Assembly (NCBI RefSeq): GCF_000224005.2
Contig: NZ_CP007031.1
Span: 979,501 to 1,043,500 of the forward strand
Length of the DNA: 64,000 nt
Reading direction: 5' to 3'
From: Marichromatium purpuratum 984
GTDB lineage: Bacteria > Pseudomonadota > Gammaproteobacteria > Chromatiales > Chromatiaceae
A program made the translations under genes and the position numbers. The notes under the pieces are model-generated. The model did not search any database, had not been told where the DNA came from, and was given only the letters and a program-made list of their open reading frames with translations. Below, in pieces: positions 30,404 through 39,370 of this stretch (position 1 is the first letter of the stretch; each line of letters begins with the position of its first letter).

Positions 30404-31819
30404 ATGACCGTTCGTACCCGATTCGCACCGTCTCCAACCGGCTATCTGCACGTCGGCGGCGCTCGTACCGCGCTGTTCAGCTATCTCTTCGCCCGCAGGC
30501 ACGGTGGGCAGTTCGTGCTGCGGATCGAGGACACCGATCTCGAACGCTCGACCGAGGAGTCGGTCAACGCGATCCTCGAGGGCATGACCTGGCTCGGGCT
30601 CGAGTATGACGAGGGGCCCTTCTACCAGACGCAGCGCTTCGACCGTTACAACCAGGTCATCGACGAGCTGCTCGACAAGGGCCTGGCCTATCGCTGCGAC
30701 TGTCCCAAGGAGCGACTCGACAAGCTGCGCGAGGACCAGATGGCGCGCAAGGTCAAGCCACGCTATGACGGCTGCTGCCGCAACCGTCAGGTCGACCCCG
30801 ACAAGCCGCATGTGATCCGTTTCAAGAACCCCGCCGACGGCGTGGTGGTGGTCGACGACATGATCCGCGGACGGATGCCGTTCAACAACGCCGAACTCGA
30901 CGACCTGATCATCCGTCGCAGCGACGGCTCGCCGACCTACAACCTCACCGTGGTGGTGGACGATGCCGACATGGGCATCACCCATGTCATCCGTGGCGAC
31001 GACCACATCAACAACACCCCGCGCCAGATCAACATCCTGCGCGCGCTCGGTCGCGACGTGCCGCAGTACGCCCATGTGCCGATGATCCTCGGCGACGACG
31101 GCGCGCGGCTGTCCAAGCGTCACGGCGCGGTGGGGGTGATGTCCTATCGCGATCAGGGCTATCTGCCCGAGGCGCTGCTCAACTATCTGGTGCGCCTGGG
31201 CTGGTCGCATGGCGACCAGGAGATCTTCTCGCTCGAGGAGATGGTCGAGCTGTTCGACATCGGTGCGGTCAACAAGGCCGCCTCGGCCTTCAACACCGAC
31301 AAGCTCGATTGGCTCAACCAGCACTATCTGCACCATGCCGAGCCTTCCCGCATCGCCCGTCTGCTCAGCCCGCACATGGGGCGACTGGGGATCGATCCCA
31401 GCACCGGCCCGGAGTTGGCCGAGGTGGTCAAGGCCCAGGCCGCGCGCGCCAAGACCCTCGCCGAGCTGGCCGAGATCAGCGCCTTCTGCTACCAGGACTT
31501 CGAGGCATTCGACGAGACCTCGGCGAAGAAGCATCTGCGCCCGGTCGCGCGCGAGGCGCTCGAGCGGTTGCGCGCCGCCTTCGAGATGATGGCCTACGAG
31601 GACTGGAACCCGGACGATCTCAAGCGCGTGGTCGAGCGCGTCTCCGAGGAGCTGGAGGTGAAGATGGGCAAGGTCGCCCAGCCGCTGCGCGTGGCCATCG
31701 TTGGTCGCGCCGCCTCCCCGGGGATCGAGGAGACGCTGATGCTGGTCGGCAAGGAGGCGACGCTGCGTCGTATCGACAAGGCGCTCGCCTATATCGCCGA
31801 GCGCGAGGGCGCCGCCTGA
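30404..31819 (+). CDS. gltX: Glutamyl-tRNA synthetase
   Basis: A 471-residue class I synthetase. The HIGH-type motif lies in [16 protein letters not shown] (residues 8-23), KMSKS is replaced by the usual GluRS form LSKRH, and a zinc-binding cysteine cluster is visible ([11 protein letters not shown] and YDGCCRNR). The C-terminal helical anticodon-binding domain is complete. It charges tRNA-Glu, also needed for tetrapyrrole synthesis. It is preceded by heptamer repeat locus 3. Confidence 0.96.
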   Translation: MTVRTRFAPSPTGYLHVGGARTALFSYLFARRHGGQFVLRIEDTDLERSTEESVNAILEGMTWLGLEYDEGPFYQTQRFDRYNQVIDELLDKGLAYRCDCPKERLDKLREDQMARKVKPRYDGCCRNRQVDPDKPHVIRFKNPADGVVVVDDMIRGRMPFNNAELDDLIIRRSDGSPTYNLTVVVDDADMGITHVIRGDDHINNTPRQINILRALGRDVPQYAHVPMILGDDGARLSKRHGAVGVMSYRDQGYLPEALLNYLVRLGWSHGDQEIFSLEEMVELFDIGAVNKAASAFNTDKLDWLNQHYLHHAEPSRIARLLSPHMGRLGIDPSTGPELAEVVKAQAARAKTLAELAEISAFCYQDFEAFDETSAKKHLRPVAREALERLRAAFEMMAYEDWNPDDLKRVVERVSEELEVKMGKVAQPLRVAIVGRAASPGIEETLMLVGKEATLRRIDKALAYIAEREGAA

Positions 31820-31846
31820 TCGGTCCGTCGTCGGCTCGAACGACCC

Positions 31847-31878
31847 GCGCGCCGGGGTCCTCGCGGGCCCCGGCGCGC
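31847..31878. terminator. Bidirectional terminator between gltX and the PEP-CTERM gene
   Basis: A perfect 11-bp stem GCGCGCCGGGG / CCCCGGCGCGC with a 10-base loop lies in the 71-base gap between two convergent genes. A short TTGCGTT follows on the plus strand. Position and stem strength fit a shared terminator, though the U-tract is weak. Confidence 0.65.
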
Positions 31879-31890
31879 TTGCGTTCGGGC

Positions 31891-32640
31891 TCAGCGCCTG
31901 CGGCGACTCAGCCCCAGCCCGAGGACGCCCGCGAGCAGCAGGGCGAGGCTCGTCGGCGCCGGAATGCTACCGCTGTCGTCCGCGGCGAGCGCGGTGAACT
32001 GCAGCCCGGAGTAGATCGCGTTGCGCTGCGAGTAGTTGTAGAAGCCGATCCCGCCGTCGGCGAAGTTGCCCGCCAGATCGAGTTCCTTGATGCCGTCGAT
32101 GAACAGCTCGACCCCGGTGGCGGTGAAGTGCAGGTCGAAGTCGTAGCTGGTGTAGGGGTCCCAGCCGGTGTCGCCGAGGGTGAGCCCGCGCGCCAGCTCC
32201 TCGACGCCCTGAGCCGGGTCGTGCCACCAGGCGCCGCTGTTCTCGTCGAGCCGATCGGTGACGTGCGAGATGGCCAGACCGCCCTCGGCGCGCCCGCCGT
32301 AGCGGCTCTGGTCCGAGCGGCGCCAGTCGATCAGCAGATAGTCGACGTCGCTGGCGCCGAGATCACCGGCCTGATAGCCGAGGACGAAGCCGATGACATC
32401 GTTGTCCTTGGCGTAGTCGACCTGGAGCTGTCCGGAGAGGCTCAAGCCCTGGGCCGGGTCGCTGCTGAAGAAGACGGTGGGGGCCTCGTTGCGGGTCTGG
32501 GTGACGCTGCCCGGGGCGCCGAGTTGCCACTTGCCGGGCCCCTCGGCCTGCCAGCCGGAAAGATCGATCGGTGTGGCCAGCGCCGACAGGCTGGTGAGCC
32601 CGAGGGTGAGGCCGAGAAGTCGTCTGCTGTGCGTGCGCAT
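31891..32640 (-). CDS. PEP-CTERM-sorted secreted protein
   Basis: A 249-residue protein with an N-terminal signal peptide (RRLLGLTLGLTSLSALA) and a C-terminal PEP-CTERM-type anchor: a PAPTSLALL motif, a short hydrophobic helix and a terminal RRRR cluster. The mature part (about residues 25-215) has NDVIGFVLGYQ, YLLIDWRRSDQ and GVELFIDGIKELDLAG, which resemble the thrombospondin C-terminal-like beta-sandwich seen in other PEP-CTERM proteins. It is likely exported and processed by an exosortase, possibly as part of extracellular matrix. No exosortase gene lies in the window. Confidence 0.78.
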   Translation of the reverse strand: MRTHSRRLLGLTLGLTSLSALATPIDLSGWQAEGPGKWQLGAPGSVTQTRNEAPTVFFSSDPAQGLSLSGQLQVDYAKDNDVIGFVLGYQAGDLGASDVDYLLIDWRRSDQSRYGGRAEGGLAISHVTDRLDENSGAWWHDPAQGVEELARGLTLGDTGWDPYTSYDFDLHFTATGVELFIDGIKELDLAGNFADGGIGFYNYSQRNAIYSGLQFTALAADDSGSIPAPTSLALLLAGVLGLGLSRRRR

Positions 32641-32778
32641 GTGCTTATGGTTGTCGTGATCGCCGCCGACCGGTCCCGGCGGTGGGGACCGGGCGCCTTC
32701 GCGCCCGTGCCTGGAATCCCTCCAGAACGGATCAGATTACCACTCCGGGCGTGCGGCCTTGAGTGCGCCAGTGCTCGT

Positions 32779-33084
32779 TCAGTGGTCCCACATCACATTG
32801 GCCTCGGCGGCCGCGGCCGCCTCCAGGAGTTCGATGAGCGGCAGGGCACGATGGGCGAGGCTGACATGGCGGCGCTCGTCGTCGTTATCGCGCCGCGGGT
32901 CGAGACGAAGCCCGGGGTGCTCCGCGACCCCGGTGCGCAGTCGCTCCAGCGCCCGGGGCACATCGGCGGCGAGCAGCGCGCCGGGCACGCTGCCGCTGTG
33001 CCCCATCAGCTTGATCAGGGGCACGGCGACCTCGCCGAACATGGTGATGGTGGCATAGGCGCTGGTCTGGAAATGAACGAGCAT
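32779..33084 (-). CDS. DUF1840 family protein
   Basis: A 101-residue protein of the DUF1840 type, beginning MLVHFQTSAYATITMFGEV and continuing VPLIKLMGHSGSVPGAL, with ALERLRTGVAEH later. Members are small cytoplasmic proteins of unknown function. The 138 bases between this gene and the PEP-CTERM gene start hold only GC-rich short dyads. Upstream lies heptamer repeat locus 4. Confidence 0.75.
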   Translation of the reverse strand: MLVHFQTSAYATITMFGEVAVPLIKLMGHSGSVPGALLAADVPRALERLRTGVAEHPGLRLDPRRDNDDERRHVSLAHRALPLIELLEAAAAAEANVMWDH

Positions 33085-33123
33085 GATCGGCTCCGGTGAT
33101 GGGCGGATGAAGGGCTAGGCTAG

Positions 33124-33494
33124 CAGTCGCCAGTCGCCAGTCGCCAGTCGCCAGTCGCCAGTCGCCAGTCGCCAGTCGCCAGTCGCCAGTCGCCAGTCGC
33201 CAGTCGCCAGTCGCCAGTCGCCAGCCTCCAGCCTCCAGCCTCCAGCCTTCAGCCTTCAGCCTTCAGCCTTCAGCCTTCAGCTGGATGGTGGCAGCTGGAG
33301 CGCGGATCGCAAAATCGCGAAGGGGGGCGCTCTCGGTGGGTGGTGGTGAGCAGATCAACAGCAAGAGCATCACGCAGGTCCTGCTGTGTTTTGGGGCTGA
33401 CAGCGAGAGGCGGCGTGGGGTGGTTCGTGCCCGCTGCGTTCGTCGGGTCTATGCGCCCACTGGCGGCTGGCGGCTGGCGGCTGGCGGCTGGCGG
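33124..33494. repeat. Heptamer repeat element, locus 4 (upstream of glnS)
   Basis: The largest copy has 22 contiguous heptamers: CAGTCGC x14 (33124-33221), CAGCCTC x3 (33222-33242) and CAGCCTT x5 (33243-33277). About 180 bases later come five inverted CTGGCGG units (33460-33494). The interior holds GGATCGCAAAATCGCGAAGG (33304 onward), similar to the core of the arms at locus 2, but no convincing gene. The homogenised blocks of variant units suggest recent expansion by slippage or unequal exchange. The unit length of seven is not a codon multiple. Confidence 0.85.
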
Positions 33495-33528
33495 CTGAGT
33501 GCTGCCCGCTGTCGATCGATCAGTCAGG

Positions 33529-33557
33529 CTGACGCCCAGGGGCGCGCGCGATAAAAT
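33529..33557 (+). promoter_or_regulatory. Sigma-70-like promoter of glnS
   Basis: A -35-like CTGACG (33529-33534) and a -10-like TAAAAT (33552-33557) are separated by 17 bases. They lie 40 bases upstream of the glnS ATG and 35 bases past the inverted heptamers of locus 4. Confidence 0.6.
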
Positions 33558-33597
33558 ATCCTGTTTGCCGTCCAACCCTTCGACTCCCCGAGACATC

Positions 33598-35268
<1,671 letters not shown>

Positions 35269-35270
35269 CC

Positions 35271-35846
35271 ATGGCCGAGCGCGACGCGACCGATGCGAAC
35301 CGATATCAGCTCCCGGCGCATGAGCGCCTGATGGTCGATCTCGGGATGCGGGCCTATGTCGCGTTCGCTTCGCCGGCGACGGTGCTGCGCCTGTTTCGCG
35401 CCGAGGCCGAGCAGGCCTGCGCCATCGCTGCCCGGCTCGACGAGCAGCAGGGACGGTGCGCCGCGCGGGTACGGCGGGTGATCGGTCTCGAGCCCGGTGG
35501 GCGTGACTGGTCGGTCTACATGGTGCTCGATCACCTGGTGATGGTGAATGCCGCCATCACCGCGCTGGTCCACGCGCTCTGCGTCACCCACGGCCAGCGC
35601 ATCGAGATCGGCCATGCCGATGTCACCCCGCACGTCGACGCCGGTCCAGACCGGATCGACGCGTTGCGCGCCAGCGTCGAGCGTCATGCCGAGGTGATCG
35701 AGCGACTCGGCCCGCTCAATGCTCACGCGGTCTATCCCCATCCCTGGTTCGGTCCGCTCGACGCGCGCCAGTGGCATGCCCTGGCGGCGCTGCACAACCG
35801 CACCCATCGCGTGCAGCTGCAGCGGATCGCCCGTCGTTTCGACTGA
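35271..35846 (+). CDS. DinB-superfamily (DUF1569-like) protein
   Basis: A 191-residue helical protein. A His in MVLDHLVMVN and the C-terminal HPWFGPLDARQWHALAALH followed by NRTHRVQLQRI fit the four-helix DinB/YfiT-like fold with a three-histidine metal site. Function in this family varies (thiol transfer, unknown). It starts two bases after glnS, so it is co-transcribed with it. No catalytic assignment can be made. Confidence 0.7.
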   Translation: MAERDATDANRYQLPAHERLMVDLGMRAYVAFASPATVLRLFRAEAEQACAIAARLDEQQGRCAARVRRVIGLEPGGRDWSVYMVLDHLVMVNAAITALVHALCVTHGQRIEIGHADVTPHVDAGPDRIDALRASVERHAEVIERLGPLNAHAVYPHPWFGPLDARQWHALAALHNRTHRVQLQRIARRFD

Positions 35847-35870
35847 ACCCAGTCCCTTTCCAGGAATCCG

Positions 35871-36545
35871 ATGTCCTCAAGTCTTCCTCCCGTTCCTGCC
35901 GCCGCCACTCCGGCGGACCGGCTCGTCGCTCTCACCCGTCTGCACCACGCGCTCGAGGACTGTCGGCGCTGTCCGGCGATGTTCGGCCCCTCGGTACACA
36001 GCGCCACCCTGATCTCGCCGGTGATGCTGGTCGGTCAGGCGCCGGGTACCCGCGAGATCGAGCAGGGGCTGCCGTTCTGCTGGACCGCGGGCAAGACGCT
36101 GTTTCGCTGGCTCGGCTCGATCGGCATGGACGAACCGGTCTGTCGTGAGCGGTTGCTGATCAGCGCCGTGTGTCGTTGCTTCCCGGGCAAGAACCCGAAG
36201 GGCGGGGACCGAGTGCCGGATGGCGAGGAGATCGTGCGTTGCGCCGAGTGGTGGCGCGGCGAGCTGGCGCTGTTGCGCCCACGGCTGATCATCCCGGTGG
36301 GCAAGCTCGCCATCGCCCAGCTGATGGACTTCAAACGGCTCAACGAGGTGGTCGGTCAGCAGTGGCGCTATCGCGACCCGGCCGGTTGGGAGGCGGACAT
36401 GATCCCGCTGCCGCACTCCTCTGGGGCCTCGACCTGGTTCAAGATGGAGCCGGGCAAGACCCTGCTGGCCGAAGCGCTGGCGCTGATCGAGGCGCACCCG
36501 GCGTGGCGCGCGCTGCGCGCCGATCACTCCTTGGTGGTGAAGTAG
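35871..36545 (+). CDS. Uracil-DNA glycosylase superfamily protein
   Basis: A 224-residue protein with the family motif A region MLVGQAPGTREIEQGLPF and the C-terminal motif LPHSSGASTW. A CRRC pair at about residues 31-34 and a CRC further on (SAVCRCFPGKN) hint at an Fe-S cluster as in family 4/5 enzymes. The FPGKNPKGGDRVPDGEE segment is typical of the group. It probably removes uracil or a deaminated base from DNA; the exact subfamily is open. Its 3' end overlaps the convergent TRIC gene by 22 bases. Confidence 0.75.
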   Translation: MSSSLPPVPAAATPADRLVALTRLHHALEDCRRCPAMFGPSVHSATLISPVMLVGQAPGTREIEQGLPFCWTAGKTLFRWLGSIGMDEPVCRERLLISAVCRCFPGKNPKGGDRVPDGEEIVRCAEWWRGELALLRPRLIIPVGKLAIAQLMDFKRLNEVVGQQWRYRDPAGWEADMIPLPHSSGASTWFKMEPGKTLLAEALALIEAHPAWRALRADHSLVVK

Positions 36546-37156
36546 GGCAGGCTGATCTCCCAGCGGATCGCTGCCAGCCGGAGCAGGAACACCAGGCTGC
36601 CGCCGGTGACGGCGGCGATGCTGGGGTTGATCTCCAGTTCGAGCATCGCCAGGAGCACCAGTGCGCCGAGCCAGGAGGCGGTGGCGTAGAGGGTGCCCTG
36701 GAACACCAGCGGTTCCTCGTTGCAGAGCACGTCGCGGAGGATGCCGCCGACCACCCCGGTGATCACCCCCATGAAGCTCGCCACCAGCCAGGGCGCGTCC
36801 CAGGCGAGCGCGGCCTTGGTGCCGGTGACGGTGAACAGCGCCAGCCCGAGCGCGTCGGGGATCAGGAACAGCCGCGCCGGCAGCGAGAACACCCGCGCCA
36901 GGAAGAAGGTGAAGAGCGCCGCGCCGAGGGCGACGATCGAGTAGGTCTGGTCGGCGATCCAGAACACCGGACGGTCGAGCAACAGGTCGCGCAGCGAGCC
37001 GCCGCCGAGCGCTGCGGCGAGCGCCACCACCACCATGCCGAACAGATCGAAGCGCTTGCGCCCGGCCTCGAGCACTGCGGCGGCGGCCATCATTGCCACC
37101 GCAGCGAGGCTGGTGCAGTACATCAGTAGATCGAGCGGGATGTGCAGTTGGGGCAT
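36524..37156 (-). CDS. Trimeric intracellular cation channel (TRIC/UPF0126) family membrane protein
   Basis: A 210-residue protein with seven predicted membrane spans and internal duplication. The paired family motifs are ALGGGSLRDLLLDRPVFWI and VVGGILRDVLCNEEPLVF, each with the Gly-Gly-x-x-Arg-Asp pattern. Bacterial UPF0126/YicG proteins form TRIC-type cation channels; a role in glycine handling has also been reported for some. It lies between the glycosylase gene and ruvB. Confidence 0.88.
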   Translation of the reverse strand: MPQLHIPLDLLMYCTSLAAVAMMAAAAVLEAGRKRFDLFGMVVVALAAALGGGSLRDLLLDRPVFWIADQTYSIVALGAALFTFFLARVFSLPARLFLIPDALGLALFTVTGTKAALAWDAPWLVASFMGVITGVVGGILRDVLCNEEPLVFQGTLYATASWLGALVLLAMLELEINPSIAAVTGGSLVFLLRLAAIRWEISLPYFTTKE

Positions 37157-37193
37157 GTCGTCACTGATTCCGTCGCCAAGAGGGCGGGCCGTC

Positions 37194-38234
37194 TCATTCC
37201 GTCGGTTGATCGAACAGCCCGGGTTCGACGTCGCGGCGCGCGCGCAGGCCGAAGTGGTCGTAGGCGATCTGGGTGGCCATGCGCCCGCGCGGGGTGCGCA
37301 TCAGGAAGCCTTGCTGGATGAGGTAGGGTTCGAGCACGTCCTCGATGGTGCCGCGCTCCTCGCCGATCGCCGCGGCCAGGCTCTCGACCCCGACCGGGCC
37401 GCCGTCGAACTTCTCGATCACCGCCTCGAGTAGCCGCCGGTCCATGTGGTCGAAGCCCTGGGCGTCGACCTTGAGCATCTCCAGCGCGCGATCGGCGACG
37501 GCGGCGTCGATATGGCCGTCGGCGCGCACCTCGGCATAGTCGCGCACCCGGCGCAGCAGCCGGTTGGCGATGCGTGGGGTGCCGCGCGAGCGGCGCGCGA
37601 TCTCACCGGCGCCGGCGGTGTCGGTGGCGATACCGAGCAGTCGCGCCGAACGCTCGACGATGGTGGTGAGGTCGGCGGGGGAGTAGTACTCAAGCCGCTG
37701 GACGATGCCGAAGCGGTCGCGCAGCGGTGAGGTCAGCAATCCGGCGCGGGTGGTGGCGCCGACCAGGGTGAAGGGCGGCAGGTCGAGCTTGATCGAGCGC
37801 GCCGCCGGCCCCTCGCCGATCATGATGTCGATCTGGTAGTCCTCCATCGCCGGGTAGAGCACCTCCTCGACCACCGGGCTGAGACGGTGGATCTCGTCGA
37901 CGAAGAGTACGTCGCCCTCCTCGAGATTGGTGAGCAGCGCGGCCAGATCGCCGGGCTTCTCCAGCACCGGTCCCGAGGTCTGGCGCAGGTTGACCTGCAT
38001 CTCCTGGGCGATGATGTGGGCGAGCGTGGTCTTGCCGAGACCGGGGGGGCCGAAGATCAGCACGTGATCGAGCGCCTCGGCGCGCGCCCGGGCCGCGCCG
38101 ATGAAGATCTCCATCTGGTCGCAGACCGCCGGCTGGCCGACATAGTCGGCGAGCGTGCGGGGGCGGATGGCGCGATCGAGCGCATTGTCGTCGGTGGCGG
38201 CCTGAGGGCTGATGATGCGGTCTGGGTCAGTCAT
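37194..38234 (-). CDS. ruvB: Holliday junction ATP-dependent DNA helicase RuvB
   Basis: A 346-residue AAA+ motor. Landmarks are [18 protein letters not shown], Walker [13 protein letters not shown], Walker [24 protein letters not shown] (about residues 113-135), the sensor [18 protein letters not shown] and the C-terminal winged helix [16 protein letters not shown]. It drives branch migration with RuvA. ruvA and ruvC are not adjacent on this side; upstream is a divergent hypothetical gene. Confidence 0.96.
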   Translation of the reverse strand: MTDPDRIISPQAATDDNALDRAIRPRTLADYVGQPAVCDQMEIFIGAARARAEALDHVLIFGPPGLGKTTLAHIIAQEMQVNLRQTSGPVLEKPGDLAALLTNLEEGDVLFVDEIHRLSPVVEEVLYPAMEDYQIDIMIGEGPAARSIKLDLPPFTLVGATTRAGLLTSPLRDRFGIVQRLEYYSPADLTTIVERSARLLGIATDTAGAGEIARRSRGTPRIANRLLRRVRDYAEVRADGHIDAAVADRALEMLKVDAQGFDHMDRRLLEAVIEKFDGGPVGVESLAAAIGEERGTIEDVLEPYLIQQGFLMRTPRGRMATQIAYDHFGLRARRDVEPGLFDQPTE

Positions 38235-38403
38235 GTCGGACGGCGAGGGGAGGCAGGGAGTTGGTCAGATGCGCCTATGATAGGGGATGCGAGCATCTTC
38301 GTGCCGGAGATCGCGCCTCGATCGACGTGTGCGCCGGCGTGGCGTATGGTCCTCGCGCAGGCGAGAAGCGGGACGCTTTCAGTGAGCGAATTGAGGAGCA
38401 AGC

Positions 38404-38721
38404 ATGCCAAACGAAAACAGTCGACTGCTGCTGGAGATCGACGCTGCGATCCGCGAGATCAACCGCCGCCACATCAATCCGGCGATCTCGGAGCTGACCC
38501 TGACGGATCTCAATCCGGTGATCGAGATGGTGGCGCGCGCGCGCGCGAGCTATCTGCAGGCGCTGTTCGAGATCGCCACCAAGAGCAACGGCGAGCTGCC
38601 GGGCAAGGAGGGAGTGGCGCGGCTGCATGCGTTGCGGATGCGCTACGAGGAACTGGTCAAGGGCATGCAGGCGCTGGAGACGGCGATCGAGCGTGAGTAT
38701 CTGGATGTGCGCAAGCGCTGA
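38404..38721 (+). CDS. Hypothetical small helical protein
   Basis: A 105-residue protein I do not recognise. It is predicted almost wholly helical and highly charged (LLLEIDAAIREINRRH, VIEMVARARASYLQAL, RMRYEELVKGMQALETAI), with no signal or membrane span. It could be a coiled-coil adapter. It is divergent from ruvB, and the 169-base gap includes a GCAAGC-proximal ribosome site AGGAGCAAGC before the ATG. Its end is convergent with the PIN-domain gene. Confidence 0.65.
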   Translation: MPNENSRLLLEIDAAIREINRRHINPAISELTLTDLNPVIEMVARARASYLQALFEIATKSNGELPGKEGVARLHALRMRYEELVKGMQALETAIEREYLDVRKR

Positions 38722-38758
38722 TTCAGGGTGACTGGAGCAGACCGTCGCCGAGACGGGG

Positions 38759-39187
38759 TCAGCCGTGGAGTTCGCGTACGAAGGCCTCGGGCGGCTGGAC
38801 CTTGAGCGCGCTGCCGGGGAAGTCCTCGGGGTTGACGGTGATCAGGTAGTCGAGCCCCTGGGCGCGCGCGCACTCGTGGGTCAGGGCATCGTCGAAATAG
38901 TCCCAGCCGAGACCGATGGCCGCGTCGACGATGCCGGCGTCGACCGGGGCGATCTCGAAGAGTGTGCGCAGCCGGTCGAGTGCGCCGCGCGCCTGGCGCT
39001 GTCCCTGGGAGCGGGCGAGGAAGTCGTGCAGCGCGTCGATCGCGCTGGCACAGACATAGCCGCGTACGCGACCATCGGTGACCAGGGTGAAGGCCGCGCG
39101 TGCCGGATCATTGCCGGCGCTCTCCGTGGTCATGGCCGCGGTCAGCACGGTGACATCGAAGAGCGCCTTGGGGGTGTCGGACATCAT
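38759..39187 (-). CDS. PIN-domain protein (VapC-like, orphan)
   Basis: About 142 residues with a PIN-like layout: an early acidic residue in ALFDVTVLTAAM, WDYFDDALTHECARAQGLDYLITVNPEDF at about residues 90-120 giving the later acidic metal ligands, and a C-terminal PPEAFV as in VapC proteins. It probably acts as a ribonuclease. No antitoxin-like gene precedes it. Two adjacent ATG codons (39187, 39184) follow an AGGGAA site and either could be used. Confidence 0.72.
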   Translation of the reverse strand: MMSDTPKALFDVTVLTAAMTTESAGNDPARAAFTLVTDGRVRGYVCASAIDALHDFLARSQGQRQARGALDRLRTLFEIAPVDAGIVDAAIGLGWDYFDDALTHECARAQGLDYLITVNPEDFPGSALKVQPPEAFVRELHG

Positions 39188-39370
39188 TCGTTCCCTGTGG
39201 TAGTCGCCTGTCATGGCCGTCGAGTGGTCGGCATGCCGAGTGGATGCCCGGCGTCGCGGTCCATGCCGACGCGCCCCGCACCTGCGGGTACGGGGCTTTC
39301 GATCAGGAAACCCTTATAAGTCAAGACCTGCTGGCGTGACAAGCGTCACATTTTGTGCTCGGACGAATGG

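Noticed and set aside
33124-33277. Tandem repeats considered as a CRISPR array
   Set aside because: Units are 7 bp and contiguous with no spacers, and no cas genes are present.
38728-38758. Hairpin between the 105-residue gene and the PIN gene as a terminator
   Set aside because: The dyad (GACC-GTC with GAC-GGGGTC) needs a two-base bulge and has no U-run; too weak to annotate.
38404-39187. PIN-domain gene and the neighbouring 105-residue protein as a toxin-antitoxin pair
   Set aside because: They are convergent rather than in an operon, and the small protein shows no DNA-binding antitoxin features.
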